Below are positions 34,060-43,059 of a stretch of DNA of 48,667 nucleotides, in pieces. A model generated the notes under the pieces. It searched no databases. It saw only the letters and a program-made list of their open reading frames with translations, and was not told the DNA's origin. The stretch is from contig NZ_MRDH01000022.1 in NCBI RefSeq assembly GCF_002008225.1, positions 1 through 48,667 on the forward strand. The letters run 5' to 3'. The DNA is from Agrobacterium salinitolerans (GTDB lineage: Bacteria; Pseudomonadota; Alphaproteobacteria; Rhizobiales; Rhizobiaceae). The translations under genes and the position numbers were made by a program. The stretch's first letter is position 1, and each line of letters opens with the position of its first letter.

Positions 34060-35055
34060 ATGGCCAATCCGAAGCTTGCGAGACTGTCCGACCGCGCGCT
34101 CGATGCCGTGATGGCGATTGCCGAAGTGCCGCTCAATTTCATCGAGCGGCTGATCGGCAAAAGGCGCATGCCCTATATCTTCCTGATGCCGAACCTCGTT
34201 CTTTTCGGCATCTTCACCTTCCTGCCGATTGCCATTGCCGTCGGTTACGCTTTCACCGGCGGCACTGAACTTTTGATCACCGACCGCCCCTTCGTCGGTT
34301 TGGAGAATTTCGGCAAGCTGCTGGATTGCCAGAGCTATATGGACCCCGGCAGCTGCCGGGAATCGCTGTTCTGGACGGCAATCTGGAACACGCTGTGGTT
34401 CGTCGGCTTCAACGTCATCGCCACGTTGCTGGTCGCGCTCATCACCGCGCTCATCCTCAACAGGGCGATTGCCGCGCGCGGTTTCTTTCGCGCCATGTTC
34501 TTTTACCCGGTCCTGCTGTCGCCCGTCGTCATCGGCCTCATCTGGAAATGGTTTCTGGACCGCAACGGCCTCCTCAACGCCTTCTTCCAGATGCTGGGCG
34601 TGCCGCCGGAAATCTTCCTGCTCGATGTCGGCTGGTCGCGGTTCTTCGTCGTTGTGGTCTCGGTCTGGTTCCACATGGGCTTTTATACGCTGATCCTGCT
34701 CGCCGGCCTTCAGGCCATCCCGAAGGACCTCTATGAAGCCGCCGCCATCGACGCCGCCTCACCCCGGCGCACCCTCCTGCGCATCACCCTCCCGCTTCTC
34801 GGCCCCAACCTGCTCGTCGTGCTCATCCTCTTGATGATCCGCTCCGTGCAGATCTTTGATGAAGCATGGGTTCTGACCAATGGCGGCGGACCGGGCACGG
34901 CCAATACATTCGTGGTGCAATATATCTACCAGATGGCCTTCGGCAGCGATCTGAGGCTCTTCGGCCTGGCATCCGCCGCATCGGTTCTGATGGGCCTTGT
35001 GCTTCTTGCACTCACCCTCGTGCAGTTGCGCCTCGGCAAAAAGATGGAGTCCTGA
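34060..35055 (+). CDS. Sugar ABC transporter permease 1 (MalF/UgpA type)
   Basis: The 331-residue inner-membrane protein has about six membrane spans. An N-terminal cytoplasmic segment of about 40 residues precedes the first span (MPYIFLMPNLVLFGIFTFLP), and the EAA loop is DLYEAAAIDAASPRRTLLRITLPLLGPN, which contacts the ATPase. Between the first two spans a periplasmic loop contains CQSYMDPGSCRE, two cysteines that could form a disulfide. It forms the channel with the second permease for the oligosaccharide delivered by the divergently encoded binding protein. It is tightly packed: 1 bp from the ATPase gene and 2 bp before the next permease. Confidence 0.95.
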   Translation: MANPKLARLSDRALDAVMAIAEVPLNFIERLIGKRRMPYIFLMPNLVLFGIFTFLPIAIAVGYAFTGGTELLITDRPFVGLENFGKLLDCQSYMDPGSCRESLFWTAIWNTLWFVGFNVIATLLVALITALILNRAIAARGFFRAMFFYPVLLSPVVIGLIWKWFLDRNGLLNAFFQMLGVPPEIFLLDVGWSRFFVVVVSVWFHMGFYTLILLAGLQAIPKDLYEAAAIDAASPRRTLLRITLPLLGPNLLVVLILLMIRSVQIFDEAWVLTNGGGPGTANTFVVQYIYQMAFGSDLRLFGLASAASVLMGLVLLALTLVQLRLGKKMES

Positions 35056-35057
35056 CC

Positions 35058-36107
35058 ATGTCCAACGCCGTCTCTTTCCTCACACGCACCCGCCGCCCCG
35101 GCCGGATCGGCCTCACCGATATCCTCTCTTGGGTCTGGCTCATCGGCGGCACGCTTGCCGTCCTCATCCCGGTCGTCTGGGCCGCCATGTCATCGCTGAA
35201 ACCGGAAGCCGAAATCACCCGGTTTCCGCCGAGCCTTCTGCCGCGCGCCGCCGTGCAGGTGGAAGTCCAGGGTTACGACAAACCTCTCAGCCTGTGGAAA
35301 GCCCCCATCGACGGTATGGAGCGGGAAATGGCCATGATCCGCCGCATCGGCCTGAAAGCCCAGATGGTCGACCCTGCCAATCCCGGCCCGCCCGTCAGCG
35401 TCGATACCCGCGAAATAGCGCCCGTCCAGAAACTGACTGTTGCGACGGAGAACTTTACCGATCCGCTCACCCGGTTCAGCTTTTTGACCTTCCTCAAGAA
35501 CTCGGTCTTCGTCACCTTCGTCGCAACCGTCCTGACGCTGATCGTCAACGCCATGGCCGCCTTTGCGCTGTCGAAATACCGTTTCCGCGGTGAGAAGGCG
35601 ATCTTCGTGCTGATCATCTCGACGCTCATGATCCCGCTCACCGTCGTCATGGTGCCGGCCTATCTCGTGATCGTCGGCGTCGGCCTCGTCGACAATCTCT
35701 GGGGCGTCATCATCCCGACGGTCGCGACGCCGACCGGCGTGTTCCTGCTCAGGCAATATATGCTGACCATTCCCGACGAACTGATCGAGGCGGCTCGCGT
35801 CGATGCGGCAAGCGAATTCCGCATATTCTGGCGCATCATCCTGCCGCTGACGGCCCCGGCGCTTGCGGTCCTCGCCATCTTCTCGGTGCTCTGGCGCTGG
35901 AACGACTTCCTCTGGCCGCTGATCGTTCTCAGCAGCCGTGAAAACTTCACGCTGCAGGTGGGGCTGAACGCCTTCCAGGGGGAGTTCTCGGTGCAATGGC
36001 ACTATATTCTGGCCATGACCTTCCTCAGCCTCGCACCCGTCACCGTCGTATTCCTGTTCCTGCAGCGCTACATCACGACAGGCATTGCGGGCACGGGCAT
36101 GAAATAA
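35058..36107 (+). CDS. Sugar ABC transporter permease 2 (MalG/UgpE type)
   Basis: The product has 349 residues from ATG 35058, two bases after the previous stop. It is longer than the usual 270-300 residues, owing to a periplasmic insert after the first span (about residues 48-140: SSLKPEAEITRFPPSLLPR, then GYDKPLSLWKAP and DTREIAPVQKL), a variant also found in other CUT1 importers. The remaining spans and the EAA loop DELIEAARVDAASEFRIFWRIILPL are standard. It heterodimerises with the first permease. It is the last gene of the six-gene operon. Its stop lies only 9 bp from the stop of the convergent LacI gene, leaving no room for an intergenic terminator. Confidence 0.95.
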   Translation: MSNAVSFLTRTRRPGRIGLTDILSWVWLIGGTLAVLIPVVWAAMSSLKPEAEITRFPPSLLPRAAVQVEVQGYDKPLSLWKAPIDGMEREMAMIRRIGLKAQMVDPANPGPPVSVDTREIAPVQKLTVATENFTDPLTRFSFLTFLKNSVFVTFVATVLTLIVNAMAAFALSKYRFRGEKAIFVLIISTLMIPLTVVMVPAYLVIVGVGLVDNLWGVIIPTVATPTGVFLLRQYMLTIPDELIEAARVDAASEFRIFWRIILPLTAPALAVLAIFSVLWRWNDFLWPLIVLSSRENFTLQVGLNAFQGEFSVQWHYILAMTFLSLAPVTVVFLFLQRYITTGIAGTGMK

Positions 36108-36116
36108 AACGACAAA

Positions 36117-37178
36117 TCATTTGGGGGGCGGCGCAATGCTGCCCCTCAACACCAGCCGACAACCGAGTTCCAGCCGGTGCGCTGGACGTGTCGGATCGGC
36201 CGCCATAAGGCGCTGCTCCAGCAGCGAAAGCGCCGCACCGCCCAACCGGTCGGCGGGCAACTGGATGGTGCTGAGCGGCGGCGCACTGAAGGCCGCCGGC
36301 ATGATATCGTCAAACCCCAGCACCGAAACATCGTCCGGCACCCGGATTCCTGCCTCCGTCAGGGCCTTCAGACAGCCGAGCGCCAGATTGTCGGCGGCGC
36401 AGAAAATCGCGGTGGCGTTTCTGAGCGGCTTGTCTTGGGCCAGCAGACGACGGATGGCAGCCTCGCCCCATTCAGGCTCATAGCTCTCCACCTCGATGAC
36501 CATATCGGCGGGAACAGCGAGACCTGCCGCTAGATACGCGTCGCTATAGCCATCGTAACGGCGGCGGATCGTCGTGCGGCCCTTCCAGGTGATGTGAAGA
36601 ATATTGCGATGCCCGAGAGACAGCAGATGTTCGATGCCGAGCCGCGCACCAAAACGGTTCTCGGCCGTTACCGTATCGACGATCATGGCCGGGTCCTCGC
36701 CATTGATCAGCACCACCGGCCGCGCACGCGCAGACAGCGCCTCGACCAGTTGCGGCCTGTCATCGTTCAGGATGACGATACCGTCGACCTTTTCAGCATC
36801 CGCCGCCGCCGCCACCGCAACCGGGTCGAGCCGGCTCGTTGCGCTGACATAGGGAACGATGCGAATGCCGCGCCGCTCGCATTCACGCCGGAAACCGTTC
36901 AGCATGGTCCAGCTGACCATGTTGAGATCGCTCTGCGGTGCGGCATCATTGGTCATGGCCAGAAGCACCACGCGCAGGGTGGCGATCGTCGCCTTCTGTC
37001 TGCGGTTCTCGAGATAACCGAGCGCCCGGGCCGCCTCCAGCACCCGGTCGCGAACCTGCGTGGTCAAGGGTGCGGTGCCGTTGATGGCGTGCGAAGCCGT
37101 ACTCAGCGAAACATTCGCCTCCCGCGCCACGTCCTTAAGCGTCGTTTTCCTATCCGCTTTCATATAGGGAAAATTCAA
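36117..37178 (-). CDS. LacI-family transcriptional regulator
   Basis: The 353-residue protein has an N-terminal LacI helix-turn-helix (TTLKDVAREANVSLSTASHAINGTAPLTTQVRDRV) and a hinge, followed by a periplasmic-binding-protein-like effector domain (VDGIVILNDDRPQLVEAL, FGARLGIEHLLSLGHRNILHI, VSVLGFDDIMPAAFSAPPLSTIQLP). It probably represses the pectin operon and the divergent binding-protein gene through the palindromes at 27786-27941, relieved by a pathway intermediate. The start is uncertain: TTG 37178 has a weak AGAAGAG in front, while ATG 37163, five codons later, has none. It is transcribed towards the operon, tail-to-tail with 9 bp between the stops. Its own upstream region does not contain the same palindrome. 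Confidence 0.9.
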   Translation of the reverse strand: MNFPYMKADRKTTLKDVAREANVSLSTASHAINGTAPLTTQVRDRVLEAARALGYLENRRQKATIATLRVVLLAMTNDAAPQSDLNMVSWTMLNGFRRECERRGIRIVPYVSATSRLDPVAVAAAADAEKVDGIVILNDDRPQLVEALSARARPVVLINGEDPAMIVDTVTAENRFGARLGIEHLLSLGHRNILHITWKGRTTIRRRYDGYSDAYLAAGLAVPADMVIEVESYEPEWGEAAIRRLLAQDKPLRNATAIFCAADNLALGCLKALTEAGIRVPDDVSVLGFDDIMPAAFSAPPLSTIQLPADRLGGAALSLLEQRLMAADPTRPAHRLELGCRLVLRGSIAPPPK

Positions 37179-37617
37179 CCACTCTTCTTCAGACGGTGCG
37201 GGCAGAAAGCCTGCCTCTCGCAGTCGATCTGAAGATTACCCGTGCCTGTTTGCTGCTCTCTAGTCTGCAAAAGACTACAGCATCATCCGTAAATGCGGAA
37301 TTGATTTCTCTTGGTTTTTTTGTAACCGCCCATGACAAGGCCAATGCCGAGCGTTCCTTCGACCATGGCGCAGATGGTGGTGGAATACGGCGTTCCAGCA
37401 CGACCTTCCGCTTGGTTGATCGGTCACGAAAAACGGCGGCGACGGCACGCCGCGTCCCCAGGAGACCAAGACAGCGTTTGCTGCGACGGGGCGTCGCAAA
37501 AGTAATGAGGTGACGTATCGGTCCGTATTTGGCAGAGTAAATTTATGACTGCTGGCGGAGTACTGTTTTTCTTACTGTTTCTCGTAAAACGGATATGATG
37601 ACCGACGGAGTGACACC
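37179..37617. other. 439-bp intergenic region between the LacI regulator and the hydrolase genes
   Basis: It contains the divergent promoters of the lacI-type gene and the hydrolase gene. No gene is supported. A small dyad TAGTCT-GCAAA-AGACTA (37261-37277), about 85 bp before the LacI start, may be an operator. On the minus strand near 37390-37290 a 39-codon stretch (with MVEGTLGIGLVMGGYKK) reads like the end of a membrane protein, but it has no start and no recognisable family, so it is at most a decayed remnant. Confidence 0.4.
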
Positions 37618-38664
37618 ATGAGCAAGGAGGAGCCGAGGTTCGCCTGGTGGATCGCGCGCTGGATTTTGCTTGCCCTTGCTGTTCCCGGTGCGTCGCAATC
37701 TGCACTGGCCGATGCCCCCCGGCTGGGTCCGTTCGAACTGCCGCGACCGCGCGAACTGACCGCCTTTCAGACTGACCACGCCTTCAGCCCCTATGAGGCG
37801 CTGAACGGATCTTATACATCCAGAGCGTCCTGCGCTGCCATCCCCCACGGGCTGTGGGTCGAAATAGAGGGCAAGGGCGACTGTATTCGTTATTATCCGC
37901 AGGCGCTCGCCAATGGTGAGAATCGAACGGTGCTGGTTTATTTCGGCGGGGACGTGATGCTGCGCAATTCGAAAGGCGTACGTTTTATAACCGATTCCTA
38001 TATCCGCCAGTCGCCTGCCACAATCGCATCAGAAATGGCCGACTGGGCTCAACAAGCTGGCCATCCCGTCATCTTCATGGCGCGCCCCGGCATCTATGGC
38101 TCCTCTGGCGATCACAACCAACGTCGTCACCCCCGCGAAATCGCACTTATGGACCGCGCGCTCGATCTGATCAAAGAAAAACACAACGTGTCATCGTTTA
38201 TTCTGACCGGCCATTCGGCTGGTGGACAGATCGTTGCCGGTCTCATGAACCGGCGCAGGGATATTTCGGCAGCGGTCATCACGTCCGGCCTGGTCTCGGT
38301 AAAGCAGGTATCGGCCTTTTGGGAACGGCGGCGCCGTCTTCCCGGCAAGCTACTCTACAATTCAGCGAAGTTTTACGATCCCATCGATGAAATTGACCGG
38401 ATTCCGACCGATCATCGACCGGAGATTTACGTGCTGTCCGATCCGGAGGACCGCACCGTTCCGTTTTTCAGCCAGCTCTCTTATGTCAGACGCCTGCGCG
38501 TCGCAGGCTTTGAACCGCACCACATCTATGTTCAGGCAACAGACCGTCAGCGCCACTTACTTGCCTATCACGGCCGTCTTGCTGCCGCCCTGATCGCCCA
38601 GGGCCGTTCGCCGGTCGACATCCGCCGCGCTGTCCACGAAATGGAACTTGAACAACTCAGATAA
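37618..38664 (+). CDS. Exported alpha/beta hydrolase
   Basis: The 348-residue protein has a signal-anchor or signal peptide (IARWILLALAVPGASQSALA-DA). The nucleophile elbow GHSAGGQ is near residue 201. Acid and histidine candidates are Asp in SDPEDRTVP and His in RQRHLL near the C-terminus. HPVIFMARPGIYGSSGDH is the usual strand/turn before the nucleophile. The substrate is not evident; esterases, cutinase-like and dienelactone hydrolase-like proteins share these marks. AGTGACACC precedes ATG 37618 and the Shine-Dalgarno is weak. The gene is alone and convergent with the MurF-like fusion, with 29 bp between the stops. Its basic C-terminus (RRAVHEMELEQLR) has no membrane segment. Confidence 0.8.
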   Translation: MSKEEPRFAWWIARWILLALAVPGASQSALADAPRLGPFELPRPRELTAFQTDHAFSPYEALNGSYTSRASCAAIPHGLWVEIEGKGDCIRYYPQALANGENRTVLVYFGGDVMLRNSKGVRFITDSYIRQSPATIASEMADWAQQAGHPVIFMARPGIYGSSGDHNQRRHPREIALMDRALDLIKEKHNVSSFILTGHSAGGQIVAGLMNRRRDISAAVITSGLVSVKQVSAFWERRRRLPGKLLYNSAKFYDPIDEIDRIPTDHRPEIYVLSDPEDRTVPFFSQLSYVRRLRVAGFEPHHIYVQATDRQRHLLAYHGRLAAALIAQGRSPVDIRRAVHEMELEQLR

Positions 38665-38693
38665 TATTTCTGCTCGCTTGCGTGGAAATTGAC

Positions 38694-41600
38694 CTACGCA
38701 GCAGTGCTGTCTTCAGCACTTTTCTTTAGCCACTCGACAAGTTCGTGCATTCCCGTGCTGTGCGAGCCCTTGAAAAGAACCACGTCCCCGTCCGCCAGCT
38801 GCTCCCGCAGAACATCCCTCAGGGCCTGCCGCGATCTGGCGTGGAAACCACGCAAGGCAGGCGGAATTGCTTCCCAGAAGTCGGAGTAAAGCTCACCGAA
38901 AACATGGACTTCATCGATCGAACGATTCTGCATGAAGGTTGCAAGCTCGGTGTGGTAAGCGACCGCGTTGGGGCCCAGCTCCGCCATCTCTCCCAGGACA
39001 GCAACCCGTCGCCGCGCGCCTTGGTGATCACCCAATCGGGCCAGAGCAGCGCGCATCGAACCCGGATTGGCGTTATAGGCGTCGTCAATCACTGTCAATT
39101 TGCGTCCATCGAGCGAAAGATGAATTTCCTCGCCGCGCCCTGGCAGAGCCGCAAACCGTTCCAGCTGTGCGATCGCTGGCTCAAGTGGATGACCCAGTGC
39201 GGAAACAGCGGCAAGGACCGCAAGACCATTCAGTGCCATGTGATAGCCGGCGGCGGCCATCCGGAAACTGATTTCCCGGTTTCCGATCCGCGCCTGAGCC
39301 TGCCGGTTTGCCGCGTCATAGCGCAGAAGCCGGCAAATGCATTCTTCCGAGGCTCCGTAGGTGACAACGTCGAGCTTTCGCCTGCGCGCCGCATCATGCA
39401 CCGTGTCCCACTCGAGCATATCGCGGTTGAGGACGGCCTTGTCGCCCGGCGCCATGCCCAGAAAGATCGCGCTTTTGGTCCGGGCAATATCCGTGACCGT
39501 ACTCCTCTCGCCGAGGTGGGCTGGCAGAACATTGGTGAAGATTGCGACCTTCGGCCGCGCCATTCGGGCACTGATCGCCATTTTACCGATGGCCAGTTCC
39601 AACACCACGTGCGGGGTATCCCACGGAATGGAGGCGAGGTTCCAGGCCACACCCGCGGGCAGGTTCGCATTATGGTGGCTTTTGCCGACATCGCCCCAGG
39701 CAGAAAGCGCGTGGGCCAACATGGCGACAACTGTTGTCTTGCCGGCACTGCCAGTTACCGCAAGGACATTACCGCTCATCCGGGTGCGTGCGTAATCGCC
39801 CATTGCCAAAACGGCCTGCATATTATCCGCTACCCGGAGTACCGGCCCCTCCAGACCGGAAGCCAGTTCCGGGTCTGTGGTGATGGAACCTGCCGGCTTT
39901 CCGCGATCGATGAGCGTATGCAGCGGCACCCCCATCGTGTCTTTCTCGCCGCGCAGGACGACAATATCGTTGGGCTGCATGGCCGGCGCATATGTACAGA
40001 GCCCTTTTGCCGTCCAGCCTTCTGGCGGTGACTGAACCCAGGATCCCCCAGTTGCCGCCGCAACATGAGCCGCATCCCACTGTCTTGCATCGGGGCAAAC
40101 CGCGTGCTTCGATATACCAGGGCGGCGATGACCGGCGAGCGCGGCGTGTTGGCGGATCACTTCACGGAAAGCCGCCCTCTCCTTAAGGTAGCTGCGATAG
40201 GCGACAAATCCGGAGAGATAGTGCTCGACATCATCAATCCGGACGCGGAATGCATGATGACGGATGAAGAAGGAACCTGCGATTCGGTCGGGTTTGCGGT
40301 AATACATCGCCAATTCCGGCCAGAAGTGGCCATTCAGCAAATGGTGCGCGCGTTTCTCAAGCGCCCTTTCGAAATGCGCCAGATCGATCTCGTTCAACAG
40401 ACCATGCAGTTTCGGCTCGGCGGCAATCCGCGACAGGGTCTGGCGCGCCGCCATCATCAGTTCGAGCAACGTCGGAAAAGTAGTGATCCGGTTTTCCACG
40501 AAGTCCAGGTAATTGGCGATGTTGCGAATGGCGAAACGGAAATATCGCTCATCAGGCCTGTGACGCGTGAGTTCGTTGACGCAATAGCCAAGCCAGTGGT
40601 CGTGATGTTTCCAGTGTTCCTTGGCAATGAAGTGCCCGAACGCCCTTTCCACGATTTCGAGCCACCGCCGATCCCCCGTGAGATCATAGAGGCGCATGAG
40701 GCCGAAAGCCGCTTCGCCTTCGTAATAAATGGTGCGGTATCGCTGCTTTATCGAAAGATCGGGAAATTGAAGGACATGCACGAAAGCGCCCGTCTTCGCA
40801 TCCTGCATGTGACGGATGCCGCATGCAAGTCGTTCGGCGAGCCCCCTCCGTTCCATCAACCCTGTGACTGCCATATATTTCGTTAGTGCGAGAATCGCGA
40901 CAGCATTGCCGCCAAGCTTGCTTTCGCCATCCGCCTCGACCAGAAAGGCAGCCTCCGTGCCGTCGGGAAGGGTGACAGACCTGATCAGCGTAGTCTCCAG
41001 AAAGACAAGTGCGCGTTCAATAGCATTTTTCAACCGCACGTCATGTGTGACTTCCCAGGCCTCGATCATGGCGTAGGTCGTGCTTGCGTGGCGTAACGCA
41101 TTGTAAGCCTCAATACGTCGGTCGAAGCAGGCGTGATACCCGTAAACGAAGGAACCATCTGCATTGACCTGCCGCGCAAGATAGGCGGAGGAATCACGAA
41201 GCAACTGCAGGACCACGCCGCCATCCAGCCGACCCAATGTCCGGCGCCCTGCATCAAGTCCCCTTCCCTCAATCAGGTGAAGCCCGCCCGCCTCGTCGCA
41301 AAAGATGCCTTTCGTCGAAAAGAGAAAGATCGTGCTGTTTTGCGGAAAGCTCAATGAAGGCAGATCTTGATAGCGCCCGCGTGCGTAGAGGTTGAAATTC
41401 TTTTCGTTCAATACGGCATTGGTCAGCGTGTTTCCGCCATAGAGCATCGCGTTCGCGTTCAACTCCTGTTCGGTAAAGGCATGGCGGAATGCCGGATCAA
41501 GCGCGATTCCGAAGCGGAAATAATTGCGCTTCACCTTGCCCAGCAGTGACCGCAGCCGAGCCCACGTGGTCTTTTCAGCAATATCCACCCAATCGACGCG

Positions 41601-41867
41601 AACCCAACGCCCTTGAATGTTTTCGGCACCCATGATGGAAAGGAGCTGACTCACACCCTGTTGCCAAGCTGCATCAAGAGACGGCCCCGAGACATTGACG
41701 ACCCGTGCCCGCCTGTCCCCATCGGAAACCGAAAAGAACAATGCCACCTGAGGCAACGGATATGCCAAAAGTTGAATCCGGTCTTCCAGGAGGCTTCGTA
41801 TGCTGGAAAGCCGTTCTTGTATATCCTGCGGTTTGTTTGCCGGAGACACTCTCGCCTCAACGTTCAC
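38694..41867 (-). CDS. Three-part protein: unknown N-terminus, alpha/alpha-toroid-like region and MurF-like ligase
   Basis: The product has 1057 residues. AGGAGG inside the HlyD gene lies 6 bp before GTG 41867, and the genes overlap by 11 bp, so the longer frame to 42002 is rejected. Residues 1-230 resemble nothing I can name. Residues about 235-560 are repeated helices with YGYHACFDRRIEAYNALRH, IYYEGEAAFGLMRL and HDHWLGYCVNEL, like toroid-fold glycan enzymes or epimerases. Residues about 600-1057 are a full MurF-type ligase: VLAVTGSAGKTT (ATP loop, about 704), LGIGK-like LAIGKMAISARM, DDAYNANPGSM, LGEMAELG and VLFKGSHSTGMHELVEWL. It would join an amino acid or peptide to a carboxylate using ATP. 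It is the last gene of the type I secretion operon. No signal peptide is seen. Confidence 0.72.
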   Translation of the reverse strand: MNVEARVSPANKPQDIQERLSSIRSLLEDRIQLLAYPLPQVALFFSVSDGDRRARVVNVSGPSLDAAWQQGVSQLLSIMGAENIQGRWVRVDWVDIAEKTTWARLRSLLGKVKRNYFRFGIALDPAFRHAFTEQELNANAMLYGGNTLTNAVLNEKNFNLYARGRYQDLPSLSFPQNSTIFLFSTKGIFCDEAGGLHLIEGRGLDAGRRTLGRLDGGVVLQLLRDSSAYLARQVNADGSFVYGYHACFDRRIEAYNALRHASTTYAMIEAWEVTHDVRLKNAIERALVFLETTLIRSVTLPDGTEAAFLVEADGESKLGGNAVAILALTKYMAVTGLMERRGLAERLACGIRHMQDAKTGAFVHVLQFPDLSIKQRYRTIYYEGEAAFGLMRLYDLTGDRRWLEIVERAFGHFIAKEHWKHHDHWLGYCVNELTRHRPDERYFRFAIRNIANYLDFVENRITTFPTLLELMMAARQTLSRIAAEPKLHGLLNEIDLAHFERALEKRAHHLLNGHFWPELAMYYRKPDRIAGSFFIRHHAFRVRIDDVEHYLSGFVAYRSYLKERAAFREVIRQHAALAGHRRPGISKHAVCPDARQWDAAHVAAATGGSWVQSPPEGWTAKGLCTYAPAMQPNDIVVLRGEKDTMGVPLHTLIDRGKPAGSITTDPELASGLEGPVLRVADNMQAVLAMGDYARTRMSGNVLAVTGSAGKTTVVAMLAHALSAWGDVGKSHHNANLPAGVAWNLASIPWDTPHVVLELAIGKMAISARMARPKVAIFTNVLPAHLGERSTVTDIARTKSAIFLGMAPGDKAVLNRDMLEWDTVHDAARRRKLDVVTYGASEECICRLLRYDAANRQAQARIGNREISFRMAAAGYHMALNGLAVLAAVSALGHPLEPAIAQLERFAALPGRGEEIHLSLDGRKLTVIDDAYNANPGSMRAALARLGDHQGARRRVAVLGEMAELGPNAVAYHTELATFMQNRSIDEVHVFGELYSDFWEAIPPALRGFHARSRQALRDVLREQLADGDVVLFKGSHSTGMHELVEWLKKSAEDSTAA

Positions 41868-43059
41868 GCAACGCCTCCTGGGCCTTGTTGAAGGGCTTGA
41901 TGAGATATTCCAGCACGGTCTTCTCACCCGTATGAATATCGACATTCGCGACCATGCCGGGAACGATCGGGAACTCCCGACCAGCCGAATTGACCAAGGC
42001 ATCCTTCTCCGTCTTGATAAACACGCGATAGTAATAAATCTCCCGATCGACCTCGTCCTGTATCGTGTCCGGTGAAATTGTTGTCACTTTGCCGTCAAGG
42101 CTGCCATAGACAGCATAGTCATAGGCACTGATCTTGACGCTCGCGCGCTGGCCGGGATGAATATAAGCGATGTCCCGTGGTGAAATCCGCGCCTCGATTA
42201 GAAGTTCATCACCCAAAGGAATGATGTCCATGAGCTTGCCGTTTGGCGGCACGACGCCACCGATGGTCGAAACCTCTATATTCTTGACGATGCCACGGAC
42301 CGGCGAACGATGCGTGAGGCGGGCAAGACTGTCCGCCCGCCCGGTTACCACGGGTGAGAGCGAATTAACTTCGGCATTCGCCTTGGTCAGCTCCTCACGC
42401 GCCTTTACGACGTATTCCGACTTGATCTCCACCTTCTTGAGCTCAAGTTCCACGATCTGCCGACGCAAGCGAATGACCTCGACATTGCTGGCCGCCCCGA
42501 CAGACCTCAATTCTTCATTAAGCTTCAATTCGCTGCTGACAAGCGAAAGCGATTCCTCGATCCAGCGTAGCGAATCTTCGAGCGCCCGCCGACGGGCGGT
42601 GTACAGCTCCGTCTCCGAGGTGATCAACACGGGATATGCATGAAGCGTCGTCGGAAAACGCAGGGAAGTGCCGGTGACTTCTGCTTCAAGTCGGGCAGCG
42701 GCCGCAAGCGCCGCCCTATACTTCGCCGCACTTTCCTCCACATCAGACTCACTTCTGGTGGGATCAAGTTGTGCGAGAATTTGGCCGGGCTCGACCACCT
42801 GGTCTTCACGCACGTGCAGCGTCGCGACAATACCGCCCTCCAGCGACTGGATGACCTGTTCGCGGCTCGTCGGGATGACACGACCGTCCCCTGTTGAGAC
42901 CTCGTCGAGCCTGGCAAAATAGGCCCAGACCAGCATTGCAACCAGAAGAGCGACGAAAAGCTGAACAACGCGCGCGGAACGCGTGAGATACCGTCCCTCA
43001 TCGTCGCCGAATGCCCATCCGCCACGTCCGGAGAAATCGCGTTCGCTGAATGCTGCCAT
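41857..43059 (-). CDS. HlyD-family type I secretion adaptor (LapC-like)
   Basis: The 400-residue protein has one N-terminal membrane span (VVQLFVALLVAMLVWAYFA) after a short cytoplasmic segment, a lipoyl-type region (GDGRVIPTSREQVIQSLEGGIV, VREDQVVEPGQILAQLDPT), a long coiled-coil hairpin of about 150 residues and a C-terminal beta-barrel with RISPRDIAYIHPGQRASVKIS. It bridges the inner-membrane ABC exporter and an outer-membrane TolC-type channel that is not encoded here. ATG 43059 directly follows the TAA of the ABC gene, with the Shine-Dalgarno AGGAGG inside that gene. The downstream MurF-like gene overlaps its end by 11 bp, so all three are translationally coupled. Confidence 0.92.
   Translation of the reverse strand: MAAFSERDFSGRGGWAFGDDEGRYLTRSARVVQLFVALLVAMLVWAYFARLDEVSTGDGRVIPTSREQVIQSLEGGIVATLHVREDQVVEPGQILAQLDPTRSESDVEESAAKYRAALAAAARLEAEVTGTSLRFPTTLHAYPVLITSETELYTARRRALEDSLRWIEESLSLVSSELKLNEELRSVGAASNVEVIRLRRQIVELELKKVEIKSEYVVKAREELTKANAEVNSLSPVVTGRADSLARLTHRSPVRGIVKNIEVSTIGGVVPPNGKLMDIIPLGDELLIEARISPRDIAYIHPGQRASVKISAYDYAVYGSLDGKVTTISPDTIQDEVDREIYYYRVFIKTEKDALVNSAGREFPIVPGMVANVDIHTGEKTVLEYLIKPFNKAQEALRER

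Noticed and set aside
37196..37513. 105-codon plus-strand frame in the 439-bp gap
   Set aside because: Low-complexity basic C-terminus, no ribosome site and no family; likely chance.
38745..40031. 428-codon plus-strand frame opposite the MurF-like region
   Set aside because: The minus strand shows the complete set of MurF motifs.
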